From positions 1 through 64,000 of the forward strand of contig NZ_JAHLPZ010000006.1 of the NCBI RefSeq assembly GCF_018918185.1: a stretch of 64,000 nt of DNA, written 5' to 3'. Origin of the DNA: Eubacterium sp. MSJ-21 (lineage in GTDB: Bacteria > Bacillota > Clostridia > Lachnospirales > Lachnospiraceae). The position numbers and the translations under genes were made by a program. The notes under the pieces are model-generated. The model was not told where the DNA came from, did no database searches, and was given only the letters and a program-made list of their open reading frames with translations. Positions 52,784 through 61,561 of the stretch are shown piece by piece; position 1 is the first letter of the stretch, and every line of letters begins with the position of its first letter.

Positions 52784-53530
52784 ATGAATTTTCCAACTTG
52801 TGGAGCTGCTCTCGCAGACGGTACAACATCCTGCCCTGCTTGCGGTGCACCAATTATTCAACCAGCAAATACAAACAACATGCCATATCAACAACCGGAT
52901 ATAAACTACAATCAGGCACAATACCAGCAGCCTCAGACAGACTATAATCAGGCACAGTACCAGCAGTCTCAGGCAAACTATAATCAGGCGCAGTACCAGC
53001 AGCCTCAGGCAAACTATAATCAGGCGCAGTACCAGCAGCCTCAGGCAAACTATAATCAGCCAAATTACAATCAGATGCCATATGCAAATTCTGCTGCCTA
53101 TGCACCAGCTGGCGCAAAGTTCAAGCGGAAATTCAATGCCGGACATTTTGCAGTGATGGGCGGAAGCCTGTTCTGTCTGATCTCCGTCTTTCTTCCGTTC
53201 CTGACTGTTTCCCTTTTTGGATACAGTGAATCCATGTCATTATTTAAGGACGGAGAAGATGGTGTCATCTTTTTGATAACGGCAATCGTGATCATTGCCC
53301 TGTCCATGCTACGGGTAAATACATTGAATATTATCCTGACCCTGATTCAGGGAATTTTTGCAGTTTATGAAACTATGAGCGCAAAGGACGAGCTTTCCGA
53401 TTATGGTTCTATGGTTCAGTACGGCGCTGGTTTCTATCTGCTTCTGATTGGCGGTATTGTTGCATTTGTTGGTGCCATTATCGGGTTGGTGCTGCATATC
53501 AATGCAAAAAAATCGTTTAATCAGGTCTAA
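52784..53530 (+). CDS. Zinc-ribbon-like membrane protein with Gln/Tyr/Asn tandem repeats
   Basis: The ATG at 52784, with AAGGAG upstream, gives 248 residues. The N-terminus is a zinc ribbon missing its first Cys (FPTCGAAL, then CPACGAPI). Residues 42-89 are four 12-residue repeats of the type YNQAQYQQPQAN. The last half has three or four hydrophobic helices (about 124-145, 160-180, 185-200 and 220-240). Such proteins appear in Firmicutes, but the role is unknown. It lies directly ahead of mutS2 (24-base gap) on the same strand. Confidence 0.78.
   Translation: MNFPTCGAALADGTTSCPACGAPIIQPANTNNMPYQQPDINYNQAQYQQPQTDYNQAQYQQSQANYNQAQYQQPQANYNQAQYQQPQANYNQPNYNQMPYANSAAYAPAGAKFKRKFNAGHFAVMGGSLFCLISVFLPFLTVSLFGYSESMSLFKDGEDGVIFLITAIVIIALSMLRVNTLNIILTLIQGIFAVYETMSAKDELSDYGSMVQYGAGFYLLLIGGIVAFVGAIIGLVLHINAKKSFNQV
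52907..53050 (+). repeat. Four 36-bp in-frame tandem repeats
   Basis: Four 36-base units encode YNQAQYQQPQTD, YNQAQYQQSQAN and two copies of YNQAQYQQPQAN. The last two units are almost identical in DNA, so copy number may vary between strains. Confidence 0.88.
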
Positions 53531-53554
53531 TATACTTTTATAAAGGAAAGAACC

Positions 53555-55990
53555 ATGAACAAACGAAGCTTACGAATCTTAGAGTTCACGAAAATATTAT
53601 CAATGGTCAATGAGTACGCCGTATCCCCTATGGCGAAACGGCGTATCGACCGCATGAAACCACAGCGCGATATCGACGTTATCCGCAAACTACAGGAGGA
53701 GACAAATGACGCCCTGAATCGCCTGAATCGCCACGGAAATATCAGTTTCTCCGGTTTGCGCGACATTGGTGCATCCATCAAACGCCTGGAGGTACAGGGT
53801 ACACTCACTTCCCAGGAGCTGCTTGACATCGCAGCTGTTCTGCAGGTCGCAAAAGCCGCCAAACAGTACGGCGATGGTTCCGATCTGACCGAGGCACTTG
53901 CAAGCCGCAATCAGGAACCGGTGTCACAGACAACCAACGATTCCCTGACTGAACGTTTCAACATGCTGCTACCACTCGAGCATATCTCATCCGAAATCAC
54001 GCGCTGTATCTTATCCGAAAATGAATACGCGGACGACGCAAGCTCCGGGCTGAAGAACATCCGACGGGAAATTCGTCTTACCAATGACAAGCTGCATCAG
54101 CAGTTAGATAAAATTATCAAAAGCGACACAAACCGTGATCAATTACAGGATTCTCTGATTACCATGCGAAATGGCAGATACTGTATTCCGGTCAAGCAGG
54201 AATACCGTTCGAAATTCCCGGGCATGATCCATGACCAGTCCTCGACCGGCTCCACGCTTTTCATCGAGCCCATGGCTGTCGTCAATCTGAACAACCAGAT
54301 CAAGGAACTCGCGAACGAAGAATTACTAGAGATTGAGAAAATACTGGAGACTTTAAGTGCGCAGGCAGCTGCTTATGTCTCCGATATCGCCTATGATCTG
54401 GAATTATTGACCGATCTGGACTTTATATTTGCCAAAGCGAAATTCGCCCGCGCAACGAACAGCACAAGACCAATTTTCAATACCGACGGTATCATCGACA
54501 TCCGGCAGGGACGCCATCCATTGCTGGAGAAGCACTCGGTTGTACCTGTTGATATCCGGCTTGGTGAGACATACAATCTGCTCATTATCACAGGTCCAAA
54601 TACCGGTGGTAAAACCGTATCCCTAAAGACACTTGGACTGTTCTCCCTCATGGGGCAGGCCGGTCTGCATATCCCGGCGATGGAGGAATCCCGTCTGGCT
54701 GTCTTTGACGATATCTTCGCCGATATCGGTGATGAGCAGAGCATCGAGCAGAATCTGTCGACGTTCTCCTCACACATGAGCAACATCGTCTATATCGTAC
54801 AACACGCAACACCTAACACGTTATGTCTGTTCGATGAACCGGGCGGAGGAACCGATCCGGTCGAAGGTGCGGCACTGGCTGTTTCCATCTTAAATTATCT
54901 GAAAAGCATGGGCGCCCGCTGCATGGCAACGACACATTACAGCGAATTAAAAACATACGCCCTTTCCACCGATGGTGTGGAAAATGCATCCTGTGAATTT
55001 GATGTGGCAACCCTGCGTCCGACCTATCGTCTGACAATCGGTATTCCGGGAAAATCGAACGCATTTGCCATCGCAAGCAAGCTTGGTCTGCCGGATTATA
55101 TCATCAACTCCGCAAAAGAACAAATTGACAGCGATGCCATCGACATGGAAACTCTGCTCGCAGATCTCGAAACAAGCAAGCGTTCCATGCAGGAGGACGA
55201 AAAGGCAATTGAAGCTTACAAACAGGAAATTGAATCGCTGAAAGAATCGTTACAGAAAAAAGAAGAAAATCTCGATACGAAGAAAGCCGAGATTCTGAAA
55301 AAAGCAAGGGAAGAAGCCAGAGATATTATCGAGGAAGCCAAGGATGTGGCAGATCAGACGATACGAGATTACAACAAATGGCGCAACAACCCACATAAGG
55401 CAGACATGCGGACGATGGAAGAACAGCGAAGCAGGCTGCGGGGCAAGATCAAGGATTACGAGAAATCCGGAGCCTCTGAGACAAAGAAACAGACCTCGAA
55501 TCACAAGGCATCTGATTTCCATATCGGTGACACAGTACAGGTACTCAGCATGGGGACGCGTGGCACAATTACAAAGCTGCCGGACAACAAGGGGATTGCA
55601 GGTGTACAGATGGGTATCTTAAATTCCATGTTACCAATCTCCGACCTGCTGATCATCCCGGAAAGCACCGTGTCAGTAAATGGAACCAAACAAAAATATG
55701 TCGGCAAGCGCGCCGGCGGGGATCATACATCTGTGGGCAAATCCATGACATTCTCCCCGGAACTGAATGTCATGGGAAAAACCGTGGACGAAGCATGCTT
55801 TGAGATTGACAAATATCTGGATGATGCGGTTTTGGCACACATTTCCCGTGTCACGATCATCCACGGAAAAGGAACCGGAGCTTTGCGCAAGGGCATCTGG
55901 CAATATCTGAAGAAACATCCACTTGTACAGTCATATCGTTCTGGCGAATTCGGCGAGGGCGAATATGGTGTTACGATCGTCGAACTATAA
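53555..55990 (+). CDS. mutS2: Endonuclease MutS2
   Basis: The 811-residue protein has the MutS2 helical clamp in the N-terminal half, Walker A TGPNTGGKTVSLKTLG (about residues 349-364), Walker B LCLFDEPGGGTDPVEGAA, a coiled coil at about 530-640, and a C-terminal Smr nuclease domain (about 735-811: IHGKGTGALRKGIWQYLKKHP). It lacks the mismatch-recognition domain of MutS. It blocks recombination or splits collided ribosomes in studied bacteria. Length is normal. Confidence 0.95.
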   Translation: MNKRSLRILEFTKILSMVNEYAVSPMAKRRIDRMKPQRDIDVIRKLQEETNDALNRLNRHGNISFSGLRDIGASIKRLEVQGTLTSQELLDIAAVLQVAKAAKQYGDGSDLTEALASRNQEPVSQTTNDSLTERFNMLLPLEHISSEITRCILSENEYADDASSGLKNIRREIRLTNDKLHQQLDKIIKSDTNRDQLQDSLITMRNGRYCIPVKQEYRSKFPGMIHDQSSTGSTLFIEPMAVVNLNNQIKELANEELLEIEKILETLSAQAAAYVSDIAYDLELLTDLDFIFAKAKFARATNSTRPIFNTDGIIDIRQGRHPLLEKHSVVPVDIRLGETYNLLIITGPNTGGKTVSLKTLGLFSLMGQAGLHIPAMEESRLAVFDDIFADIGDEQSIEQNLSTFSSHMSNIVYIVQHATPNTLCLFDEPGGGTDPVEGAALAVSILNYLKSMGARCMATTHYSELKTYALSTDGVENASCEFDVATLRPTYRLTIGIPGKSNAFAIASKLGLPDYIINSAKEQIDSDAIDMETLLADLETSKRSMQEDEKAIEAYKQEIESLKESLQKKEENLDTKKAEILKKAREEARDIIEEAKDVADQTIRDYNKWRNNPHKADMRTMEEQRSRLRGKIKDYEKSGASETKKQTSNHKASDFHIGDTVQVLSMGTRGTITKLPDNKGIAGVQMGILNSMLPISDLLIIPESTVSVNGTKQKYVGKRAGGDHTSVGKSMTFSPELNVMGKTVDEACFEIDKYLDDAVLAHISRVTIIHGKGTGALRKGIWQYLKKHPLVQSYRSGEFGEGEYGVTIVEL

Positions 55991-56032
55991 ACGATCTGCA
56001 ATCACACAACAGTCTTTAATTTGGAGGGGAAC

Positions 56033-56758
56033 ATGGACAAACAACGAATCCTGATCGTCGATGACGACGAAAACATCGCAGAGCTTATCTCTCTGTATTT
56101 GCTAAAGGAATGCTTTGCAACTGAAATCGCATACACAGGCAGGGACGCGCTTGCACTTGCAGCAGCCTTCAACCCTGACCTTATTTTGCTCGATATCATG
56201 CTCCCGGATATTGATGGCTATGAAGTCTGCACGGAAATCCGCAGGACACGCCAGACACCGATCATCATGCTTTCTGCAAAGGGAGAAGTATTTGACAAAG
56301 TACTTGGCTTAAAGCTCGGTGCTGATGATTACATGATCAAACCGTTCGATTCCAACGAACTGGTAGCAAGAGTCAAGGCTGTTTTACGCCGTACTTCTAT
56401 GACTCCTGTCGTAGCATCCACGGCACCTGCAAGCATCGCAGAAGTGACTGATCATCAGGGGGAATTTGTCGAATACGATGGACTGCTCATCAATATGACA
56501 AACTACACCGTAACCGTAGATGGCGAATCCGTGGAAATGCCTCCAAAGGAGCTGGAGCTTTTATATTTCCTTGCCAAGAGACCAAACCAGGTATTCACAC
56601 GTGACCAGCTTCTGGATCGTCTATGGGATTATGAATATGCCGGTGACTCCCGAACCGTGGATGTACACATCAAACGTCTACGTGAAAAAATAAATGAAAA
56701 CCACAACTGGTCCATCTCTACCGTCTGGGGCAAGGGATACAAATTTGAGGTAAAGTAA
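56033..56758 (+). CDS. OmpR/PhoB-family response regulator
   Basis: The ATG at 56033, with GGAGGGG upstream, gives 241 residues. The receiver domain has the acidic cluster VDDDE, the phospho-accepting Asp in LILLDIMLPDIDGYEV, Thr/Ser in MLSAKGE and Lys in DDYMIKPFD. The C-terminal winged helix (PPKELELLYFLAKRP, RDQLLDRLWDYEY, TVDVHIKRLREK) binds DNA. It forms a pair with the kinase gene that starts 1 base after its stop. Confidence 0.93.
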   Translation: MDKQRILIVDDDENIAELISLYLLKECFATEIAYTGRDALALAAAFNPDLILLDIMLPDIDGYEVCTEIRRTRQTPIIMLSAKGEVFDKVLGLKLGADDYMIKPFDSNELVARVKAVLRRTSMTPVVASTAPASIAEVTDHQGEFVEYDGLLINMTNYTVTVDGESVEMPPKELELLYFLAKRPNQVFTRDQLLDRLWDYEYAGDSRTVDVHIKRLREKINENHNWSISTVWGKGYKFEVK

Positions 56759-56759
56759 C

Positions 56760-58196
56760 ATGACATTACGACACTCTCTTTTTGATAAAATTTTTATGAG
56801 TTTTCTGGTGATCTTCACCGTATGTTTCGGATTTATTGTACTCTATGCCTCAAATGTCACAAAAAACATGCTGGTCGATGAACGTACTGAAGTATTGACA
56901 AATGAGGCATTTTTGATTGCAGACCAGACCGTGACCGGATATATCCAGGGGATTTACACCGAAGACGATCTGCAAAAAAGTCTCCGTTATTACAGTGATA
57001 CTTTAAATGCCAGTATCTGGGTTACAGACGAAAAGGGCATCATCTATGGTTTTGCCAATGCCAAAGGACATCCGGATAACCCCAAAAATATCTTTCTAAT
57101 CAATCCGGATTTTGATATTGATACCGCACAATCCTTCAATGGTAGTTTTTTTGATACCTTTGATGGAGATGTTATCTCGGTTGCGATTCCAATCCGGACG
57201 AACAACCAGCCAAACGGCATGCTGCTGATTCATTCTACCGTAGAACAGCTGCACATTATCCAGGAGAAGATCGTCAAACTGATTTATGCTCCATATCTCT
57301 TTATGATTATCATTTCCTTTGCTTTGCTTGGTATCATCTCGGGTAAAGTCATGCGTCCAATCCGGAAAATCAACTCCGTAGCAGAGCAATATTCAACCGG
57401 TAATTTTGATACGCCGATGGATATTCATTCTGCTGATGAGATCGGACAGCTTGCTTCCACACTGGAATATATGGCTTCCGAGCTGGAAAAGCTGGACGAT
57501 TACCGAAAAGCGTTTATCTCCAATATATCCCACGATTTCCGCTCTCCGCTCACCTCGATCAAAGGCTATATCGAGGCAATTCAGGACGGAACAATCCCTC
57601 CGGAGAAACAAAGTCATTACCTGGATATCGTCGTACAGCAGACCAACCGATTGACGAAGCTTACCTCCAGCCTTTTGGAACTGAACAACTACGATTCCTA
57701 TGGCATCTGGCTGGTATGTAAAGACTTTGATATTGTAGATCTTGTCCTCTCAGCCATTAATTCATTTGAAGGACGCTGCATCGAGAAAAAAATTTCTTTA
57801 CGGCTAAACAACCATACAGAACATTCAATTGTACACGCAGATAAAACTAAAATTGAACAGGTCATCTATAATCTACTTGATAATGCGATTAAATTTACAT
57901 CGGAAAATAAATCAATTTACGTGACATTGACAGAAAAACATGATAAAATTTTTGTATCTGTGAAGGATGAGGGATGTGGGATTCCAAAAGAGTCTTTAAA
58001 CCGTGTTTGGGTACGTTTCTATAAGGCGGACCGTTCCCGTGGCAAAGACAAACAGGGAACCGGACTCGGACTTGCGATTACCAAAGAAATCATCAAGGCA
58101 CATAATGAGAATATCAATGTTGTCAGCACGGAAGGTGTCGGAAGTGAATTTACATTTTCACTGTCCAAAGCAACAGCGGATTCCGAACAATCATAA
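56760..58196 (+). CDS. Membrane sensor histidine kinase
   Basis: The 478-residue protein has two membrane helices (about residues 11-33 and 177-198) around a 140-residue extracellular sensor, a HAMP domain (PIRKINSVAEQYSTGNFD), the phospho-accepting His in FISNISHDFRSPLTSIKGYIEA, and an ATPase domain with NLLDNAIKF, DEGCGIPKE and GTGLGLAITKEI. It phosphorylates the regulator encoded just before it. The AIM24 genes downstream are plausible targets. Confidence 0.93.
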   Translation: MTLRHSLFDKIFMSFLVIFTVCFGFIVLYASNVTKNMLVDERTEVLTNEAFLIADQTVTGYIQGIYTEDDLQKSLRYYSDTLNASIWVTDEKGIIYGFANAKGHPDNPKNIFLINPDFDIDTAQSFNGSFFDTFDGDVISVAIPIRTNNQPNGMLLIHSTVEQLHIIQEKIVKLIYAPYLFMIIISFALLGIISGKVMRPIRKINSVAEQYSTGNFDTPMDIHSADEIGQLASTLEYMASELEKLDDYRKAFISNISHDFRSPLTSIKGYIEAIQDGTIPPEKQSHYLDIVVQQTNRLTKLTSSLLELNNYDSYGIWLVCKDFDIVDLVLSAINSFEGRCIEKKISLRLNNHTEHSIVHADKTKIEQVIYNLLDNAIKFTSENKSIYVTLTEKHDKIFVSVKDEGCGIPKESLNRVWVRFYKADRSRGKDKQGTGLGLAITKEIIKAHNENINVVSTEGVGSEFTFSLSKATADSEQS

Positions 58197-58253
58197 GAAT
58201 AACCGGTCTTATGCAAACCGCAAATTTATATGGCCGGATAAGGGGAGGTATTT

Positions 58254-59006
58254 ATGTTTAGTATCAACAATCTTTTCAACAACGCCAACATGCAGTGTAT
58301 CAACCAGCTCGGACAGTATCGTGTCTTTGAACACCAGAAGGATCTGTCAGTTTCTCCATACAACGCAGAAACTGCATATTTTTCTGCAGAGATGAATGTA
58401 CGCCGCCGTCAGGTTTTGGTCGAGCTGAACAACACATCCTGCAAATTACAGGCAGGTGCCATGCAGTGGATGCTCGGAAATGTATCTATGCAGTCCGGTG
58501 TAAGTGTCGGTAATTTCCTCGGCAAAGCACTCGGTGCAGCTGTAACCGGTGAGACAATGTCCAAACCGGAATACACCGGTCAGGGTTATGTTATGTTAGA
58601 GCCAACCTACAAGCACATCCTGCTTGTCGATGTGGCACAGTGGGGGCAGATCGTACTCGAGGATGGTTTATTCCTTGCCTGTGACAGCACATTGCAGCAT
58701 AAGGTTGTCAGCCGTAAGACACTTTCCTCTGCTGCGCTCGGTGGAGAGGGCTTATTTAACCTGAGCCTTTCCGGACAGGGTATCGCTGTATTGGAAAGTC
58801 CGGTTCCACAGCAGGAGCTTATCATGTTCAATCTGCAGGATGACGAGGTTAAGATCGATGGAAATATGGCAATCGCATGGTCCGGCTCTTTGAATTTCAC
58901 GGTTGAAAAATCTTCAAAATCGCTGATCGGTTCGGCTGTTTCCGGCGAAGGTCTGGTCAATGTATACCGTGGTACCGGGTCGATTCTGATGGCACCAACT
59001 GCATAA
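58254..59006 (+). CDS. AIM24-family protein (first of pair)
   Basis: The 250-residue protein has the AIM24 pattern: Gly-rich beta strands with QAGAMQWM, GQGYVMLEPTYKHI, DGLFLACDSTLQ, GGEGLFNLSLSG and VSGEGLVNVYRGTGSI. AIM24 homologues are of unknown biochemical function; some bind membranes or help mitochondrial membrane organisation. It is a tandem paralogue of the next gene, 16 bases apart, and lies just after a two-component system. Confidence 0.87.
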   Translation: MFSINNLFNNANMQCINQLGQYRVFEHQKDLSVSPYNAETAYFSAEMNVRRRQVLVELNNTSCKLQAGAMQWMLGNVSMQSGVSVGNFLGKALGAAVTGETMSKPEYTGQGYVMLEPTYKHILLVDVAQWGQIVLEDGLFLACDSTLQHKVVSRKTLSSAALGGEGLFNLSLSGQGIAVLESPVPQQELIMFNLQDDEVKIDGNMAIAWSGSLNFTVEKSSKSLIGSAVSGEGLVNVYRGTGSILMAPTA

Positions 59007-59022
59007 GGGGAGGGGTACATAT

Positions 59023-59919
59023 ATGGTAAGTCAAAGCTTATTAAATAACACAAATGTACAGGTTACCTCTGCTCTTGGCGGCATGCAGGTACTGGAATAT
59101 GTGCAGGATATGAGTGTCAGCCCATCTACCTCGAAGCTGCAGTACTACATGTCCCGCATGAATGTGAACAAGCGTCAGCTTCTGCTTAATCTGAACGGAA
59201 ATGGTTACATCGTTCAAGCCGGTGCCATGCAGTGGACGGCAGGTCAGATACAGATGGAAAGCGGCGTCAAAGGTGTTGGCGGTTTCTTAAGTGGTATGGC
59301 TAAAGCAGCAGTTACCAAAGAGACGGTTGCCAAGCCTATCTACACCGGTTGCGGTCAGGTCATGTTAGAGCCAACCTACCGTCATATTCTGCTCACGAAT
59401 CTACAGGAATGGGGAGGCAGTGTAGTCTTAGATGACGGATTGTTCCTTGCCTGTGACAACACCGTTACACAGAAGGTTGTAGCAAGAAGTAACCTCTCTT
59501 CTGCTGTATTCGGTGGGGAAGGATTATTCAATCTGAGTTTAAATGGTACCGGTATCTGTGCTTTAGAAAGTATCGTTCCTAGAAATGAGATTATCGAGGT
59601 TGTACTCGACAACGATATAATGAAGATCGATGGAAATATGGCAATTGCATGGTCATCCTCTTTGGATTTTACGGTTGAAAAATCTTCCAAATCTTTGGTT
59701 GGCTCTGCTGTATCCGGGGAAGGTCTGGTTAATGTATACCGTGGTTCCGGCAAGATCTGGCTTGCTCCGGTACTGGAGACTGGCGGTTCCGCAGGTGTCA
59801 GCAGCCCACAGAATGCAGGCGAAACCGCGTCCGAAGGAAAGACAGGTTCGGCAGCTGCCAGAAATGATACGATGAGCAAGATCGAGAAGTTCGGGAAACT
59901 GATGGATAAATTTAGTTGA
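59023..59919 (+). CDS. AIM24-family protein (second of pair) with Ser/Ala tail
   Basis: The 298-residue protein repeats the AIM24 signature motifs (QAGAMQWTAGQ, GCGQVMLEPTYRHI, DGLFLACDN, GGEGLFNLSLNG, VSGEGLVNVYRGSGKIW). It is longer than its neighbour because of a C-terminal tail of about 45 residues, rich in Gly, Ser, Ala and Thr and ending in a charged helix (MSKIEKFGKLMDKFS). The start at 59023 has GGGGAGGGG upstream. The tail may link to a partner; this is inference. Confidence 0.87.
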   Translation: MVSQSLLNNTNVQVTSALGGMQVLEYVQDMSVSPSTSKLQYYMSRMNVNKRQLLLNLNGNGYIVQAGAMQWTAGQIQMESGVKGVGGFLSGMAKAAVTKETVAKPIYTGCGQVMLEPTYRHILLTNLQEWGGSVVLDDGLFLACDNTVTQKVVARSNLSSAVFGGEGLFNLSLNGTGICALESIVPRNEIIEVVLDNDIMKIDGNMAIAWSSSLDFTVEKSSKSLVGSAVSGEGLVNVYRGSGKIWLAPVLETGGSAGVSSPQNAGETASEGKTGSAAARNDTMSKIEKFGKLMDKFS

Positions 59920-59935
59920 TGACGGACAAAAAATC

Positions 59936-60187
59936 AAAACGCATCTGTATATTTAGAATAGAGTACATGTAGATGCAATGTATTGAACCTAAGAATTACT
60001 AAATGTTCTTAACAAACATATTCTCAAAATACGCAACCGCAGCCAATTCGCCATCCATGGCTCAGTGGCTGCTTACCTGAACATCGTGTTCAGGTATTGC
60101 TTATAAGAAGAAAGAACATTAAGTAATTCTAAGGCTCAAACATATCGCATCTTACATGAAACTCTATTCTAAATATAGATGCGTTTT
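59936..60187 (-). repeat. Structured repeat element, copy B (about 252 bp)
   Basis: Imperfect inverted arms of about 75 bases (AAAACGCATCT and ATATTTAGAATAGAGT at the ends) enclose a core that, read on the minus strand, matches copy A: a hairpin CCTGAACA-CGA-TGTTCAGG, then GCAGCC...GGCTGC holding GCCA-TGGA-TGGC. Three stem base pairs differ from copy A in a compensated way, and the outer arms differ in sequence yet pair within each copy. It lies between the AIM24 gene and a convergent membrane-protein gene. 60188-60359 holds nothing else I can identify. Confidence 0.85.
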
Positions 60188-60359
60188 TATCTTGTCATAT
60201 GATACCTCATATCAGAATTATAAATCCGCAACTCTTATATTATCCCGTTCACATCGCAATTATCTGTCTGTCGACCTCGTGCTTATATGCATTACTTCGC
60301 CATGATTACACTAATCTTCTACTCTCCTTTTACTTCCGATAAAGACTGATAGGTCATCT

Positions 60360-61262
60360 CTATATTATATCTATGAGATTATCGAATATCTGCAGCAGTT
60401 CTGCGAGTTCTTTGCGGCATTTCTCCTTATATTCGTCCAAGCCATCGTTTACATTGATATCTCTCATTTCGAACAGGTCCTCATCATTATATATTGCGGC
60501 AACAAGCTGATTTCCTGCGAATTCCAGATAGGTATCTTTCGGAAGCTGCAGTATGCTGAGGATTGCATCCGGTGGCAATATGCTTCCTGCAAGCGGTTCG
60601 TCAGTTGCCAAAGTCGTAAATCTCTGGTCAAAATCGGTGTTTCCAAGCCGGATTGCTTCTGCCGGTTTCTTCCCGCCTTTCCGCTCAATGACATGAACGA
60701 CACCGTCTATATTATGTGGAAGGACTATGGTCACAAACGGTCCCTGGAATCGTGTCACCGCGGAAGATGACCCCGGTCTGTCCGGATCCATGTTGTCGCT
60801 TCGCCACCTCAGGCAAAGATCGCAGTATGTAATCTCTGCGCCTCTGTAGATCGCATGGAAGTAATCGGAGCCGGTCACTTCATTATATTCCGGCAGGAGC
60901 TTGCAGTTCTTCAGGGAATCTTCGTTCGTATGCCCGGTCGGCATATATTCCAGTACCTGCATCTGTTCTTCCAATACGCCCCGCACGGCACACTGTCCGA
61001 TCAGCTCCTTCATCTGTTTCTCTATATTTGCAGCAATTAATGCTATGGCAAATCCAATCATAATGGAAACAACCGCAATTCCAGTCAGCCGGTAGGTCCA
61101 CGTCGAATCTTCCGCCCCGCAGAATGCAGGAATAAACGGTGCTGCCAGCATAGGCAGGAAAACCCAGCAAAGCTTTGTCAATATCTTGTACGTTCGTTGT
61201 TTGGATTTGAGCTTTGCTTCCAATTCATTCCTGTTTTGACCTTCATCCGTTTTTTCGCTCAT
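60360..61262 (-). CDS. Two-helix membrane protein of unknown function
   Basis: The ATG at 61262, with GGGAGGAAG upstream, gives 300 residues. A charged N-terminus (residues 1-25) is followed by two hydrophobic segments (about 29-45 and 57-75) and a large hydrophilic domain of about 220 residues with TGSDYFHAIYRGAEITYCDLCLRW and NIDGVVHVIERKGGKKP. This resembles membrane-bound DUF3137-type proteins (a GPI/secretory-like module of unknown role), but I am not certain. No operon partner is adjacent. Confidence 0.6.
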   Translation of the reverse strand: MSEKTDEGQNRNELEAKLKSKQRTYKILTKLCWVFLPMLAAPFIPAFCGAEDSTWTYRLTGIAVVSIMIGFAIALIAANIEKQMKELIGQCAVRGVLEEQMQVLEYMPTGHTNEDSLKNCKLLPEYNEVTGSDYFHAIYRGAEITYCDLCLRWRSDNMDPDRPGSSSAVTRFQGPFVTIVLPHNIDGVVHVIERKGGKKPAEAIRLGNTDFDQRFTTLATDEPLAGSILPPDAILSILQLPKDTYLEFAGNQLVAAIYNDEDLFEMRDINVNDGLDEYKEKCRKELAELLQIFDNLIDII

Positions 61263-61288
61263 ATCGTCTTCCTCCCATACTTGGAACA

Positions 61289-61359
61289 CCAGCCCATTTA
61301 AAGTTTGCCTACGGCAAAGGGCTGGCGCTGCATGTCAAGTTTTCATAGAAAACTTGACA
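61289..61359. other. Two consecutive hairpins in the 5' region of the gene at 60360
   Basis: CCAGCCC (61289-61295) pairs with GGGCTGG (61319-61325), around an inner TTTGCC/GGCAAA stem; TGTCAAGTTTTC (61333-61344) pairs perfectly with GAAAACTTGACA (61348-61359) over a 3-base loop. On the minus strand they lie just ahead of a GGAGG start. They could be a regulatory leader or the remains of a mobile element end. The rest of 61360-61507 shows nothing further. Confidence 0.6.
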
Positions 61360-61507
61360 CATCCACTTGCAATGCTCCGCACACTTTAATTGGAGTTTTT
61401 CTCTTGTTTCACTATTTTACCCCCAATCCGCTTGATTCTCAACCCTTTCCGGTTGGAGCATCTCCCCTGTTTCACTGCTTTTGCTCCTACTCACATGCAG
61501 GCAAAAT

Positions 61508-61538
61508 AAAAAACGCATCTTTCGATGCGTTTTTTTTC
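61508..61538 (-). terminator. Rho-independent terminator of the LRR lipoprotein gene
   Basis: AAAAAACGCATC and GATGCGTTTTTT form a perfect 12-bp stem with a 4-base loop and T/A runs, 24 bases below the stop of the minus-strand lipoprotein gene. Confidence 0.9.
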
Positions 61539-61561
61539 CTAGCTCTTTCAATCAGACTTTA

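Noticed and set aside
52907-53050. 36-bp direct repeats could suggest a CRISPR array.
   Set aside because: Units are contiguous with no spacers and encode in-frame protein repeats.
52757-53146. A 129-residue minus-strand ORF made of repeated Leu/Val/Ile/Cys units over the zinc-ribbon gene.
   Set aside because: It is the antisense shadow of the 36-bp Gln/Tyr repeats; no ribosome site and opposite to a well-supported gene.
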